A program made the position numbers and the translations under genes. Positions 45,329 through 54,759 of a DNA stretch of 64,000 bases are shown one piece after another (the first letter of the stretch is position 1; every line of letters starts with the position of its first letter). The stretch lies in assembly GCA_038234785.1 (NCBI GenBank), contig JBBQTC010000010.1, positions 1-64,000 on the forward strand, read 5' to 3'. The notes beneath the pieces are model-generated. The model saw only the letters and a list, made by a program, of their open reading frames with translations, was not told where the DNA came from and did no database searches. This DNA comes from UBA668 sp038234785 (GTDB lineage: Bacteria > Actinomycetota > Acidimicrobiia > Acidimicrobiales > Ilumatobacteraceae).

Positions 45329-47086
45329 ATGGCCAGCCACCACCTCGATCCCCGGACGGTCACCGCCGTCCTGCGCGATGCGGGGGTCGGCCGCGGCGCC
45401 ATGGTGGGCATCGCGGTCGGAGCGAAGGGCGTCGTCGGACTGGCGTTCGCCGGGAACGTCGTCGGCTTCGAGAGCCCGATGTCCGATCTCATCGCCGGTC
45501 TCGCCGAGGCCGACGATGCAGTCCGACCGCGGTGGGTGTGCTGGTCGGGCGACACCGCGGCAGTCCTGGTCGCCAACGGATTGCGAATCGCCACGTGCTG
45601 GGACGTGTCGGTCGTGCACCGCCTGCTCTTCGGAGGCTGGCGGGCAGATCCGGCCCGAGTGTGGACGACGTTGCACGGACTCGATCGCGACCGGCTGCCG
45701 GTGATGGGCCAGCTGGATCTCATGGGCGCCGGCGGCGACGAGGGCGACCCCAACGTCGCCGTTCGCCCGGACGGCTACCTGCGACCCGAGTGGTTGGCGG
45801 GCGGGTGGTCCAACGACGCGAGAGCGGCGGCGGAATGGGCACGGACCGCGACCGCGGCCGCAGTGCTGCAGGTCGAGCGGCTTCGCGATCTCCGCGCGAG
45901 CGGACTCGTCGCCGGCGATCCCGAGGCGACCGCGCGATCGGAATCGGCGGCGGAACTACTGTGTGCCGAACTCGCCGCCGACGGGCTTCCTGTCGACCGG
46001 CGGGCGGCCGAGGCGCTGGTCACCTCCATCGTGGGGCCACGGCCGGCCAACGAGGCCGAGGTCGTCGAAGGACGGCGCGAGCGCGACGCCGACGTGCTGA
46101 GGCACCTTCCACCGGGCAGCGGGATCGACCTGCGCAACCCGGCCGACGTGAAGTCGATGCTGCGTCGGCTCGGCATCGATGTGCCGGACACCCGAGCCTG
46201 GCGGCTGGAGTCGATGCGCAACGTGCACCCCGCCATCGACGCGTTGCTGCAGTGGCGCAAAGCGGAGCGCATCGCCACCACGTTCGGCCACACGTGGCTC
46301 GCCGAGCACGTCGGGCCCGATGGTCGCCTCCGTGGCGAGTGGAGCAGCAGCGACGGTGCAGCCGGGCGGATGACGGCAGGGGCCGGCCTCCACAACATGC
46401 CGACGGAACTGCGACCGATCGTCGTCGCCGATCCCGGACACGTCTTCGTGCGCGCCGACCTCGGCCAAATCGAACCGCGGGTCCTCGCGGCGATCTCGGG
46501 CGACCCGGCGCTGCGCGCGGCCACACAGGACGATGACCTCTATGCACCCGTCGCCAGCCGTCTCGGCGTGGAGCGGTCCGTGGCCAAGGTGGCCGTGCTG
46601 GCTGCGATGTACGGCCAGACCAGCGGGACTGCCGGGCAGGCACTGCGTGGCATGGAGTCCGGCTACCCGATCGCCATCCAGTACCTCAACGAGGCCGCGC
46701 GGGCGGGCGAGGACGGCCGCGAGCTGCGGACGTACGGGGGCCGCCTGATCCGAATGGGTGAGATCCGCGAAGGGGCCGACTACGCCGCCGCCGCGGCGGC
46801 CCGAGGCAGATACGCCCGCAACGCAATGGTCCAGGGAGCGGCGGCCGAGCTCTTCAAGGTCTGGGCGGTGACGGTCCGGGCTCGTGCGATCCCGCTCGGG
46901 GCGCGCATCGTGCTGTGTCTGCACGACGAGTTGCTGCTCCACGTGCCCGAGGAACACTCAGCGGCGGCCGTTCGTCTGCTCGACGACTGCTTGCAGGAGG
47001 CCGCCCACCGTTGGAACCCGGCCGCCGGCGTGAGGTTCGTCGCCGACGCGAGTGTCATCCACTCCTGGGCCGACGCCAAGGGCTGA
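45329..47086 (+). CDS. Small family A DNA polymerase (PolA-like, no 5'-3' exonuclease)
   Basis: A 585-residue polymerase-I-like enzyme. The polymerase motifs are intact: motif A VRADLGQIEPRVLAAISGDP (about 374-393, catalytic Asp), motif B ERSVAKVAVLAAMYGQTSG (about 414-432, with Arg, Lys and Tyr-Gly) and motif C LCLHDELLLHVPEE (about 529-542, Asp-Glu). The N-terminal 200 residues occupy the place of the 3'-5' exonuclease, but the DxE motif is not seen, so proofreading is probably absent. There is no flap-nuclease domain. Such proteins are usually labelled bifunctional 3'-5' exonuclease/DNA polymerase and occur across actinobacteria beside a full PolA. The biological role is unknown. Confidence 0.87.
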   Translation: MASHHLDPRTVTAVLRDAGVGRGAMVGIAVGAKGVVGLAFAGNVVGFESPMSDLIAGLAEADDAVRPRWVCWSGDTAAVLVANGLRIATCWDVSVVHRLLFGGWRADPARVWTTLHGLDRDRLPVMGQLDLMGAGGDEGDPNVAVRPDGYLRPEWLAGGWSNDARAAAEWARTATAAAVLQVERLRDLRASGLVAGDPEATARSESAAELLCAELAADGLPVDRRAAEALVTSIVGPRPANEAEVVEGRRERDADVLRHLPPGSGIDLRNPADVKSMLRRLGIDVPDTRAWRLESMRNVHPAIDALLQWRKAERIATTFGHTWLAEHVGPDGRLRGEWSSSDGAAGRMTAGAGLHNMPTELRPIVVADPGHVFVRADLGQIEPRVLAAISGDPALRAATQDDDLYAPVASRLGVERSVAKVAVLAAMYGQTSGTAGQALRGMESGYPIAIQYLNEAARAGEDGRELRTYGGRLIRMGEIREGADYAAAAAARGRYARNAMVQGAAAELFKVWAVTVRARAIPLGARIVLCLHDELLLHVPEEHSAAAVRLLDDCLQEAAHRWNPAAGVRFVADASVIHSWADAKG

Positions 47087-47102
47087 CGGCCGCGCTCGCT
47101 GC

Positions 47103-48887
<1,785 letters not shown>

Positions 48888-48963
48888 GGGAAGTCGCTCG
48901 ATCCTACCGGCGGACTCCGGATCGGAGTGGTGCACGAGGTTGGGGCCCAGCCCGGGTGGCTGT

Positions 48964-48969
48964 TAGCCT
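48964..48969 (+). promoter_or_regulatory. -10 box of rpsT
   Basis: TAGCCT in the lepA-rpsT gap. A normal leader with a Shine-Dalgarno sequence follows, unlike the leaderless genes. Confidence 0.5.
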
Positions 48970-49016
48970 TGCCCAGCCGATTTAACGTCGATTTCGATCT
49001 CCAAGAGGGTACGTCC

Positions 49017-49280
49017 GTGGCGAACATCAAGAGTCAGAAGAAGCGCATTCTCACGAACGCGAAGCGCGCCGAGCGCAACAAGGCCGTGAAGAGCGAGCTC
49101 AAGACCCGCGTCAAGAACGCGACCAATGCTGCGAACACCGAGCAGAGCGAAGAGGCACTGCGCCTCGCCGTCAAGCGTCTCGACATGGCCGCCGCGAAGG
49201 GCGTGATCCACAAGAACCAGGCCGCTCGCCGCAAGAGCCGCCTGATGAAGAAGCTCAACGCCACCACCACTGCCGGCTGA
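49017..49280 (+). CDS. rpsT: 30S ribosomal protein S20
   Basis: 87 residues starting at GTG 49017 (VANIKSQKKRILTNAKRAERNKAVKSELKTR). The family Lys/Arg-rich N-terminus, ANTEQSEEALRLAVKRLDMAAAKGVIHKNQAARRKSRLMKKLN and length are standard. AAGAGGG lies 7 nt upstream. TAGCCT at 48964-48969 is a likely -10 box, giving a leader of about 45 nt. In E. coli S20 represses its own translation; no such site can be identified here. Confidence 0.97.
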   Translation: MANIKSQKKRILTNAKRAERNKAVKSELKTRVKNATNAANTEQSEEALRLAVKRLDMAAAKGVIHKNQAARRKSRLMKKLNATTTAG

Positions 49281-49301
49281 CCACGCCGACCAACGATCTG
49301 G

Positions 49302-49331
49302 AACGAGCCCGGGCACACGCCCGGGCTCGTT
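49302..49331. terminator. Bidirectional hairpin between rpsT and holA
   Basis: AACGAGCCCGGGC-acac-GCCCGGGCTCGTT: a perfect 13-bp stem with a 4-nt loop, 21 bp after the rpsT stop and 5 bp before the holA stop. There is no U-tract on either side, so termination would be stem-driven or factor-assisted. Confidence 0.6.
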
Positions 49332-49336
49332 CGCGT

Positions 49337-50311
49337 CTAGCGGCGGACTCCCCCGCCCAACCGGCTCAGCCGGGCGACGAGCACCTCCATCACGAGTTCT
49401 TCTGGCCATTCCTTCGCGCCGCGGAGATCGAGGTCGGCCTGGGCCAGGAGCCCGATCGCCCGGTTGGTGCCTCCGCCGCCGAGCTTGCGGTACTGGTCGA
49501 GTGCCTTTCGGGCCGGAAATCCTGGCTTGATGCCCATGGCCGCGGCCGCCGACACCTCGTCGCGGGCATCGGCACCGTCGAGTGAGAGCAACTTCGCGTA
49601 GTGGGCATGGAGGATCGACATGACCTGCAGCGGGTGACGTTCACCGGCGCGCATCATCCGGTGCAGCAGGCGTAGGGCACGGGTGGTGTCGCCCTTGTCG
49701 ATCGCATCGGTGAGGTCCCACGGCGGCACTCCTCCGGCGTCGCCGAGGAATGGCGTGACCTCGGCTGCGGTGAGCTTCGTGGCGTTGCCGTAGGTGGCGT
49801 TCAGCGTCTCGAGGATGCCCTGCAGCCGTCCGGCGTCTTCGCCGAGCCATTCAGTGAGGACCTGTGCGGCCTGCGGCTCCAGTTTGAGTCCGGCCGCCCT
49901 GATCTGGTCCTCGAACCAGCCTGCCCGCTCCCGGGCACGGGTGGGCGGCGAGGTCTCGAGGGTGGTCGCGCCCGACTTCTTCACCGCGTCGGTGAGGGCC
50001 TTGGGCATCCGCCCACCGCCCGCGACCAGCACCAGTTCCGTGGACGGCAGCGGGTCGCCCAGGTAGGCGACGATCGGTGCCACATCGTCGGCGGTGAACC
50101 GACCCATGCCACGAGCCACGACGATCCGCCGGTCGGTGAGGAAGGGAGGCGTCTGGGCGGCGTCGACCACCGCACGCAGCTCGAACTCGTCGGAATCGAA
50201 GTCGTCGACCATCATCGTGCGATCGCCGTCGCCGACGAGCTTGCGCACGAGGTCACCGATGGCCGAGAGGACGAGCGACTCGTCGTCGCCGGTGATGAGG
50301 TAGGCGCTCAT
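49337..50311 (-). CDS. holA: DNA polymerase III delta subunit
   Basis: Clamp-loader subunit. It has 324 residues from ATG 50311 (MSAYLITGDDESLVLSAIGDLVRKLVGDGDRTMMVDDFD); a longer frame to 50332 would overlap comEC. RIVVARGMGRF, VLTEWLGEDAGRLQGILETL and LLSLDGADARDEVSAAAAMGIKPGF match HolA. Its position just after comEC and opposite rpsT is the usual actinobacterial synteny. Confidence 0.93.
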   Translation of the reverse strand: MSAYLITGDDESLVLSAIGDLVRKLVGDGDRTMMVDDFDSDEFELRAVVDAAQTPPFLTDRRIVVARGMGRFTADDVAPIVAYLGDPLPSTELVLVAGGGRMPKALTDAVKKSGATTLETSPPTRARERAGWFEDQIRAAGLKLEPQAAQVLTEWLGEDAGRLQGILETLNATYGNATKLTAAEVTPFLGDAGGVPPWDLTDAIDKGDTTRALRLLHRMMRAGERHPLQVMSILHAHYAKLLSLDGADARDEVSAAAAMGIKPGFPARKALDQYRKLGGGGTNRAIGLLAQADLDLRGAKEWPEELVMEVLVARLSRLGGGVRR

Positions 50312-50318
50312 GGATCTC

Positions 50319-51728
50319 TCAGATTGGCACACCGGGCCCCCGGTGGCGCGAGTGATGCCGGATCCACCACGCGAGCAGGGCCGACGTCAGTGCCCAGCCG
50401 CAGATCGACCAGCGCGGAGCCGGTTCGATGGCCGCAGCCACCTGGGCCACGGCGGACACCCAGCGGGTTCCCACCGACGCCGGGAGCATGACGACGAGGA
50501 CCAACGGGCGAGGCAGCATCGCCGCGGCGAGACCCGCAGGCAGCCCGTACAGCATGACGAAGCCCGCGACCGGGACGGCGGCGAGGTTGGCCGGAATCGA
50601 GACGAGCGGCAGACGATGGAACACGAGTGCGCTCGGCAAGGCGACGCCGACCTGCGCCCCGAGCGTGACACCGAGCCCGACGCGAAACCACTGCGGCCCA
50701 GGCAACCGGACGGCCAACCACGTACCGACGACGCACACCCCGAGCGTCGCACTCACCGAGAGCCAGAAACCGACGGACCATACGAGGAGCGGATCCGCCA
50801 GGACCAGCACGATGACGGCCAACGCCACGAGTCGAGCGGGGCGGGGTTGGTGGCCGAGCACGAACGCAGTGGCGGCGAGGATGGCCATCACCCCGGCACG
50901 GAGCACGGAAGGCTCGAAGCGGGTGAGCGCCATGAACCAGACGATGAGGCCGACGGTTGCGAGCCAGCGCGCCCAAGGGCGCAGGCGACGCAGCAGCGGG
51001 AACGCACCGGCCAACACAAAGGCCACGTTCTGACCGGAAACGGCCGTGAGATGAGACAGCCCCGCGGCACGGAAGTCGTCGACCATCCACAAGGGCTGGC
51101 GAATGTCGTCGCCGATCACGAGCCCCGTGAAGAGTGCCGCGTCGGCATCGGCCATCGCTGTGCCCGCACTCGAGCGCAGCGCCGACCGAACCCGATTGTC
51201 GGCCCGCGAAAGCGCGTTGCCGTCGACGACGTCGCCGAGGACCTCGACATCGAAGCGCCCGACGACATGGCGCACCTGCGCACGACGCACCGAGCCGGTA
51301 CTCGACCGACGGACACCGCTCAGCCAGACGGCGTCGCCCGCCTGGTGGTCCAGGATGCGGGCTCGCTTGCCGCCGTACAACCAGGCGTCGAAACGCTCGC
51401 CCTCGATCTCGACGGTGAGGCGCGTCCCCGCCCCGAAGATGGCGGGATCGGTCGTCACCACGACCCATCCCTCGTAGGGACCGAGCGTGCGTGGATGGGC
51501 TTGTGCCCACGCGTGTCGCCCGTCGGCGGAGCCGATCAATCCGATCGCGAGACACAGCGCCAGGATCAGCCAGCGTCGGTGTACCGCAGTGGTGACGGCA
51601 CACCATGCGAGCACCACAGTCGGACCGACCCAGACGCCGAGCACGAGCGAGATCGCGACGACGAGCACTGACCCATCGGCGAGATGGTGCCATCTCGGCT
51701 GCTCCGACGCGCCGTACGCTCTCTTCAT
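50319..51728 (-). CDS. comEC: ComEC/Rec2-type DNA translocation channel, short form
   Basis: A 469-residue polytopic protein of the competence channel family. A DUF4131-like N-terminal domain (about 20-165) precedes the competence domain, whose signature GLSHLTAVSGQNVAFVLAGAFPLLRRL (about 230) is intact, followed by many membrane helices. It lacks the C-terminal metallo-beta-lactamase nuclease domain of full ComEC (750-800 residues), so DNA-strand degradation would need another protein. The ATG at 51728 overlaps the ATG of the plus-strand gene at 51727. AAGGGG lies 9 nt upstream on the minus strand, supporting it. Confidence 0.85.
   Translation of the reverse strand: MKRAYGASEQPRWHHLADGSVLVVAISLVLGVWVGPTVVLAWCAVTTAVHRRWLILALCLAIGLIGSADGRHAWAQAHPRTLGPYEGWVVVTTDPAIFGAGTRLTVEIEGERFDAWLYGGKRARILDHQAGDAVWLSGVRRSSTGSVRRAQVRHVVGRFDVEVLGDVVDGNALSRADNRVRSALRSSAGTAMADADAALFTGLVIGDDIRQPLWMVDDFRAAGLSHLTAVSGQNVAFVLAGAFPLLRRLRPWARWLATVGLIVWFMALTRFEPSVLRAGVMAILAATAFVLGHQPRPARLVALAVIVLVLADPLLVWSVGFWLSVSATLGVCVVGTWLAVRLPGPQWFRVGLGVTLGAQVGVALPSALVFHRLPLVSIPANLAAVPVAGFVMLYGLPAGLAAAMLPRPLVLVVMLPASVGTRWVSAVAQVAAAIEPAPRWSICGWALTSALLAWWIRHHSRHRGPGVPI
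51715..51720 (+). promoter_or_regulatory. -10 box of the small membrane protein gene
   Basis: TACGCT 6 nt before ATG 51727, inside the first codons of comEC on the other strand. Confidence 0.5.
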
Positions 51729-52167
51729 GCAGCCCGCCCCCTTCGACCTCCGACCGGTGCCGCAGGGTCCGCGCGCCTACCGGTCGCGGCTGCGTCGGCT
51801 GGGGCCGATCGCCGGTGTGGCGATCCCGATGGCGATGGGCGCGCTGGCCTGGTGGCTGGTGCGCGACAACTCGTCGACGGCCCGCGGGGTGCTGAGCTTC
51901 GTGCTGGCGATTCTTGCGGCGCCCGTGCTCCTGGTGGCCGGCGTGCCCCTGAGCACCGGATCGCAGGTCTGGGTGGTCTCTCTCGCCGGGAGCGCGATCC
52001 TGTGGCTGCTGGTGAGCATCGTCGCCGCTCGCCGCGCAACGGCCTCGCCAGTGGCGAGTTGGCGCGACTTCTGGCGCGAGTACTTCTGGCTGGCCGGTGG
52101 TGTCTGGCTCGGAGTAGTCGGCGCGCTGATCGCCGCCGATCTCGTGCTCGGACGAGCTCTGATTTGA
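51727..52167 (+). CDS. Small membrane protein of unknown function
   Basis: 146 residues with three or four hydrophobic helices (PIAGVAIPMAMGALAWWLV, GVLSFVLAILAAPVLLVAGVPL, VSLAGSAILWLLVSIVAA and a C-terminal FWLAGGVWLGVVGALIAADLVLG). No recognised domain. It sits between comEC and comEA on the opposite strand, starts on the same CATG as comEC, and ends 4 bp from the comEA stop. It may be a competence-region passenger or a partner of the channel; nothing in its sequence decides this. Confidence 0.65.
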   Translation: MQPAPFDLRPVPQGPRAYRSRLRRLGPIAGVAIPMAMGALAWWLVRDNSSTARGVLSFVLAILAAPVLLVAGVPLSTGSQVWVVSLAGSAILWLLVSIVAARRATASPVASWRDFWREYFWLAGGVWLGVVGALIAADLVLGRALI

Positions 52168-52170
52168 CGT

Positions 52171-52848
52171 TCACACCGTCACCAATCCCTGAAGGGCCTC
52201 GATCTTCGCCGGGCCGATACCGCGCACGTCGGCGAGGCTCTCCACCGAGCTGAACGGGCCGTGCTGCTCGCGATAGGCGACGATGGCCGCCGCGGTGGCA
52301 GGACCCACGCCGGGCAGTGCGTCGAGCTGGTCAGCGGTGGCCGAGTTGATGTTGATGGGGCCGGCCGGCGGCTCGGTGCCGCCGACGATCGCAGGCACGA
52401 CGGGAACCGCCTCGCCGATTCTGGGCACGTAGATGCGCTGACCATCGATGAGGACTGCCGCGAGGTTGACCGCATCGGGAGCCGCATCGTCAGCGAGACC
52501 TCCGGCTGCCTGAACGGCGTCGACGACGCGGGATCCGCCCACGAGTCGGTAGACGCCGCTGGTCACCACTGCGCCGGCGACGTGGACCACCACCTCGGAA
52601 CTGCTCACCGTGGTCGTGGATGTCGAGGGACTCGCACTGACATTGCTCGCCGTTGACGCCGTGGCGAAGGGCAGTTTCGACTCGGTCGTCGCCGCGGGTG
52701 GGCGGACCAGCCAGTACGCGCCGGCGAGGACGGCCAACACCACCGCAGCCGCACTGACGACGCGGCCGATGCCCACCCATTGCACCCAAGCCTGCGCCCG
52801 CTCGGCCGGCGAGCGAGGCGGCACGGGACGATCCGGCAGATCCGACAC
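52171..52848 (-). CDS. comEA: ComEA-type DNA-binding protein
   Basis: A 225-residue membrane-anchored protein. One helix (about 27-50, VVSAAAVVLAVLAGAYWLV), a Ser/Thr-rich linker, an SLBB domain (VVVHVAGAVVTSGVYRLVGGSRVVDAVQAAGG), and a C-terminal helix-hairpin-helix domain (ININSATADQLDALPGVGPATAAAI...VRGIGPAKIEALQ). It should bind incoming DNA outside the membrane and pass it to ComEC. GGAGG lies 4 nt before GTG 52848. comEA and comEC are both minus-strand here, with the unknown membrane gene between them. Confidence 0.92.
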   Translation of the reverse strand: MSDLPDRPVPPRSPAERAQAWVQWVGIGRVVSAAAVVLAVLAGAYWLVRPPAATTESKLPFATASTASNVSASPSTSTTTVSSSEVVVHVAGAVVTSGVYRLVGGSRVVDAVQAAGGLADDAAPDAVNLAAVLIDGQRIYVPRIGEAVPVVPAIVGGTEPPAGPININSATADQLDALPGVGPATAAAIVAYREQHGPFSSVESLADVRGIGPAKIEALQGLVTV

Positions 52849-52963
52849 TCGACCTCCCCGGCGAATCGGGCAAACGAGCCCGGGTCACGAACGACTGGGG
52901 GAAGTCGAGTCGGACCATATCGGCCAGATGTGCAGCGACAACCTCGGCGGCGAGGTCGTCAGG

Positions 52964-53305
52964 TCAGGAGGCGACGCGCTCGATGAGGTCGCCACGAACG
53001 GCGGTCGCCAGCGAACGACGAGCCACCCAATCGGCTTCGATCTCCATCGGGATGCGCAGGTAGGCACCCCGGTGCCCCTTGCGACGCAGACGCCACAGCA
53101 GGTAACTGCCGATGTAGCGGGCCGAGAATCCGGCGACTCCATAGCGACGCCACTGTCGGACGTGGACGAGCTCGTGGCGGAGCAGATACGGCGTGGCCTT
53201 GCCCTCACGAACGATCACCAACGATCCGAGGGTGATGCCGTCAGAACCATTGGGCACCGGTCCGCCTTCCCAGAGGCGGAACCCATCGCGCTGTTCGATC
53301 GGCAT
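52964..53305 (-). CDS. Small putative zinc metallopeptidase (HExxH)
   Basis: A 113-residue protein with RHELVHVRQW (HExxH at about 44-48) and a possible third ligand in PMEIEADWVARR. The size and pattern resemble DUF4157/eCIS-core or small M48-like proteins, but no family can be named with certainty. There is no signal peptide. A TATGGT -10 box ends 8 nt before the ATG. The 115-bp gap up to comEA (52849-52963) shows nothing else. Confidence 0.6.
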   Translation of the reverse strand: MPIEQRDGFRLWEGGPVPNGSDGITLGSLVIVREGKATPYLLRHELVHVRQWRRYGVAGFSARYIGSYLLWRLRRKGHRGAYLRIPMEIEADWVARRSLATAVRGDLIERVAS

Positions 53306-53313
53306 CGGGACTC

Positions 53314-53319
53314 ACCATA
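53314..53319 (-). promoter_or_regulatory. -10 box of the HExxH protein gene
   Basis: TATGGT 8 nt before ATG 53305. Confidence 0.4.
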
Positions 53320-53418
53320 GCCCGCCGACCGACGTCGCCCGTGAGCGTCGAGATCGGCGCCCCCAGGCCAGTCGTGAGCAATGACAGCATCGCTACGAGG
53401 AGGCCGCTCTGCTCCAGG

Positions 53419-53722
53419 GTGCAGTTCGACCGCGACATCAAGATCGCGAGCCGCAGATCGAAAGGTGTCTCGCTCGATTCGCGCCCAGAGCCCGAAGTCG
53501 AGCACGACGCTCAGTCCGAGGCGCAGGATTTCCTGGGCGAGGAGCCAGAGTTTGCGTTCGATCTTCTCCTGAGTCGCTGCGTCCCAGGGGCTGGAGCCGA
53601 GCGCCCACATCCATTCATCCTTCGTGAGACGCACGGCCGACCGGTTCGCGGCCAACTGCCGTGCAGTGTGGTCTTGCCCACGCCTGGCAACCGCAGGTGA
53701 GGATGAGTCGGGCGTCGCTCAT
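53419..53722 (-). pseudogene. P-loop kinase-like (AAA_33) pseudogene with two frameshifts
   Basis: Three minus-strand frames together encode one protein: MSDARLILTCG (from ATG 53722), then LPGVGKTTL (Walker A), then LAANRSAVRLTKDEWMWALG and on to VVLDFGLWARIERDTFRSAARDLDVAVELH. One base is missing at about 53690/53691 and another at about 53663/53664, so the P-loop is in a different frame from both flanks. Conserved sequence stops at about 53419; the C-terminal third expected for this ATP-binding family is gone. The family (ATP-binding proteins with a DEWLW/VVLDFG core) is familiar from actinobacteria. Sequencing error is possible for the indels but does not explain the missing C-terminus. 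Confidence 0.85.
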
Positions 53723-53788
53723 GGTGCTGTCCACACTCGCATGCATGGCTGCGCAGTCGCATGCACATTTCGCTACAGCTGTCCGACC

Positions 53789-53824
53789 CGCGGCACCGAC
53801 TCGCGGCACCGACTCGCGGCACCG
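53789..53824. repeat. 13-bp tandem repeat, 2.8 copies
   Basis: CGCGGCACCGACT twice exactly, then CGCGGCACCG. It lies in the gap between the kinase pseudogene and the acetyltransferase gene, ending 11 bp before the latter's -10 box. Confidence 0.9.
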
Positions 53825-53835
53825 CCGCATCGTCG

Positions 53836-53841
53836 TAGCCT
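53836..53841 (+). promoter_or_regulatory. -10 box of the AAC(3)-type gene
   Basis: TAGCCT 6 nt before ATG 53848. It favours this start over GTG 53842. Confidence 0.55.
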
Positions 53842-53847
53842 GTGGAA

Positions 53848-54675
53848 ATGAGCCGTGAGTCGGAGGTGATCACTGGCACGGCCGTTCCTTCCACGGTTGG
53901 ATCGCTGGCGACCGACCTGCGAGCGCTCGGCGTCCATGCCGGGATGGTGCTGATGGTCCACTCGTCGTTGTCCCGCCTCGGCTGGGTTGCCGGCGGCGCT
54001 CGAGCGGTTGTCGCGGCCCTTCTCGATGCCGTCGGTCCGCAGGGCACGGTGATGATGCCGACCCACTCCAGCGAGTTGTCCGACCCGGCCGCGTGGCAAC
54101 ATCCGCCGGTACCGGAGCACTGGTGGAAGCCGATTCGCGACGAGATGCCGGTGTACGACCTGGCGCTCACCCCGACTTCTCACATGGGTTCGATCGTCGA
54201 GTGCTTCCGCCATGTGCCGGGGTTGCGACGGAGCTCGCATCCCACGGTCTCCGCCGCGGCCGTCGGTCCGGACGCGCACCGGCTCACCATGGGCCACGAG
54301 TTGGCGCATGGACTCGGGGAATCGTCGCCACAGGCACGTTTGTACGATCTCGACGGGCACATCCTCCTGCTCGGGGTGACGCACTCGAACAACACGTCGT
54401 TACACCTCGCCGAGCGCCGCGCTGCGCCGCCCGACGCGGCGACGACCACCAACTGGTCGCCAGTCGTGGTGAGCGGTCGACGGGAATGGGTGGCCTATCC
54501 GGACCTCGTGGACGACGCCGGCGACTTCGACCAGATCGGTGACGCATTCGCCCTCACCGGACTCCAGCGCACCGGTTCGATCGGCGGTGGTACGGGACTT
54601 CTCATGCGCTCCCGGGACGTCGTTGACTTCGCCACCTCGTGGCTGAGCACGAACCGCACTTGGCCGCGCGAGTGA
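53848..54675 (+). CDS. Aminoglycoside 3-N-acetyltransferase family (AAC(3)-like)
   Basis: 275 residues. MLMVHSSLSRLGWVAGGARAVVAALLDAVGPQGTVMMPTHS, DEMPVYDLALTPTSHMGSIVECFR, RRSSHPTVSAAAVGP and LLLGVTHSNNTSLHLAE cover the antibiotic_NAT (PF02522) family, including the catalytic His region. Chromosomal members are common in environmental actinobacteria, and many do not give resistance; the true substrate could be another amino sugar. It is flanked by a pseudogene and a tandem repeat, so it may be a late arrival in this spot. Confidence 0.85.
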   Translation: MSRESEVITGTAVPSTVGSLATDLRALGVHAGMVLMVHSSLSRLGWVAGGARAVVAALLDAVGPQGTVMMPTHSSELSDPAAWQHPPVPEHWWKPIRDEMPVYDLALTPTSHMGSIVECFRHVPGLRRSSHPTVSAAAVGPDAHRLTMGHELAHGLGESSPQARLYDLDGHILLLGVTHSNNTSLHLAERRAAPPDAATTTNWSPVVVSGRREWVAYPDLVDDAGDFDQIGDAFALTGLQRTGSIGGGTGLLMRSRDVVDFATSWLSTNRTWPRE

Positions 54676-54759
54676 TCCCACCCGAGCGAAGGCTGTCCCG
54701 TTGGCCGAGCGCGTACACGCGATTCGGTCCGTCGACGGTCGTTCCGAGCCGGCGTGTCG

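Noticed and set aside
49302..49331. Hairpin as a Rho-independent terminator in the strict sense
   Set aside because: A perfect stem, but no T-tract on either strand; kept only as a probable stem-type terminator.
50310..51671. 453-codon plus-strand frame opposite comEC
   Set aside because: Low-complexity Arg/Asp/His/Gln composition; comEC has its signature motif and membrane helices.
53789..53824. Tandem repeat as a CRISPR array
   Set aside because: Direct tandem units of 13 bp with no spacers and no cas genes.
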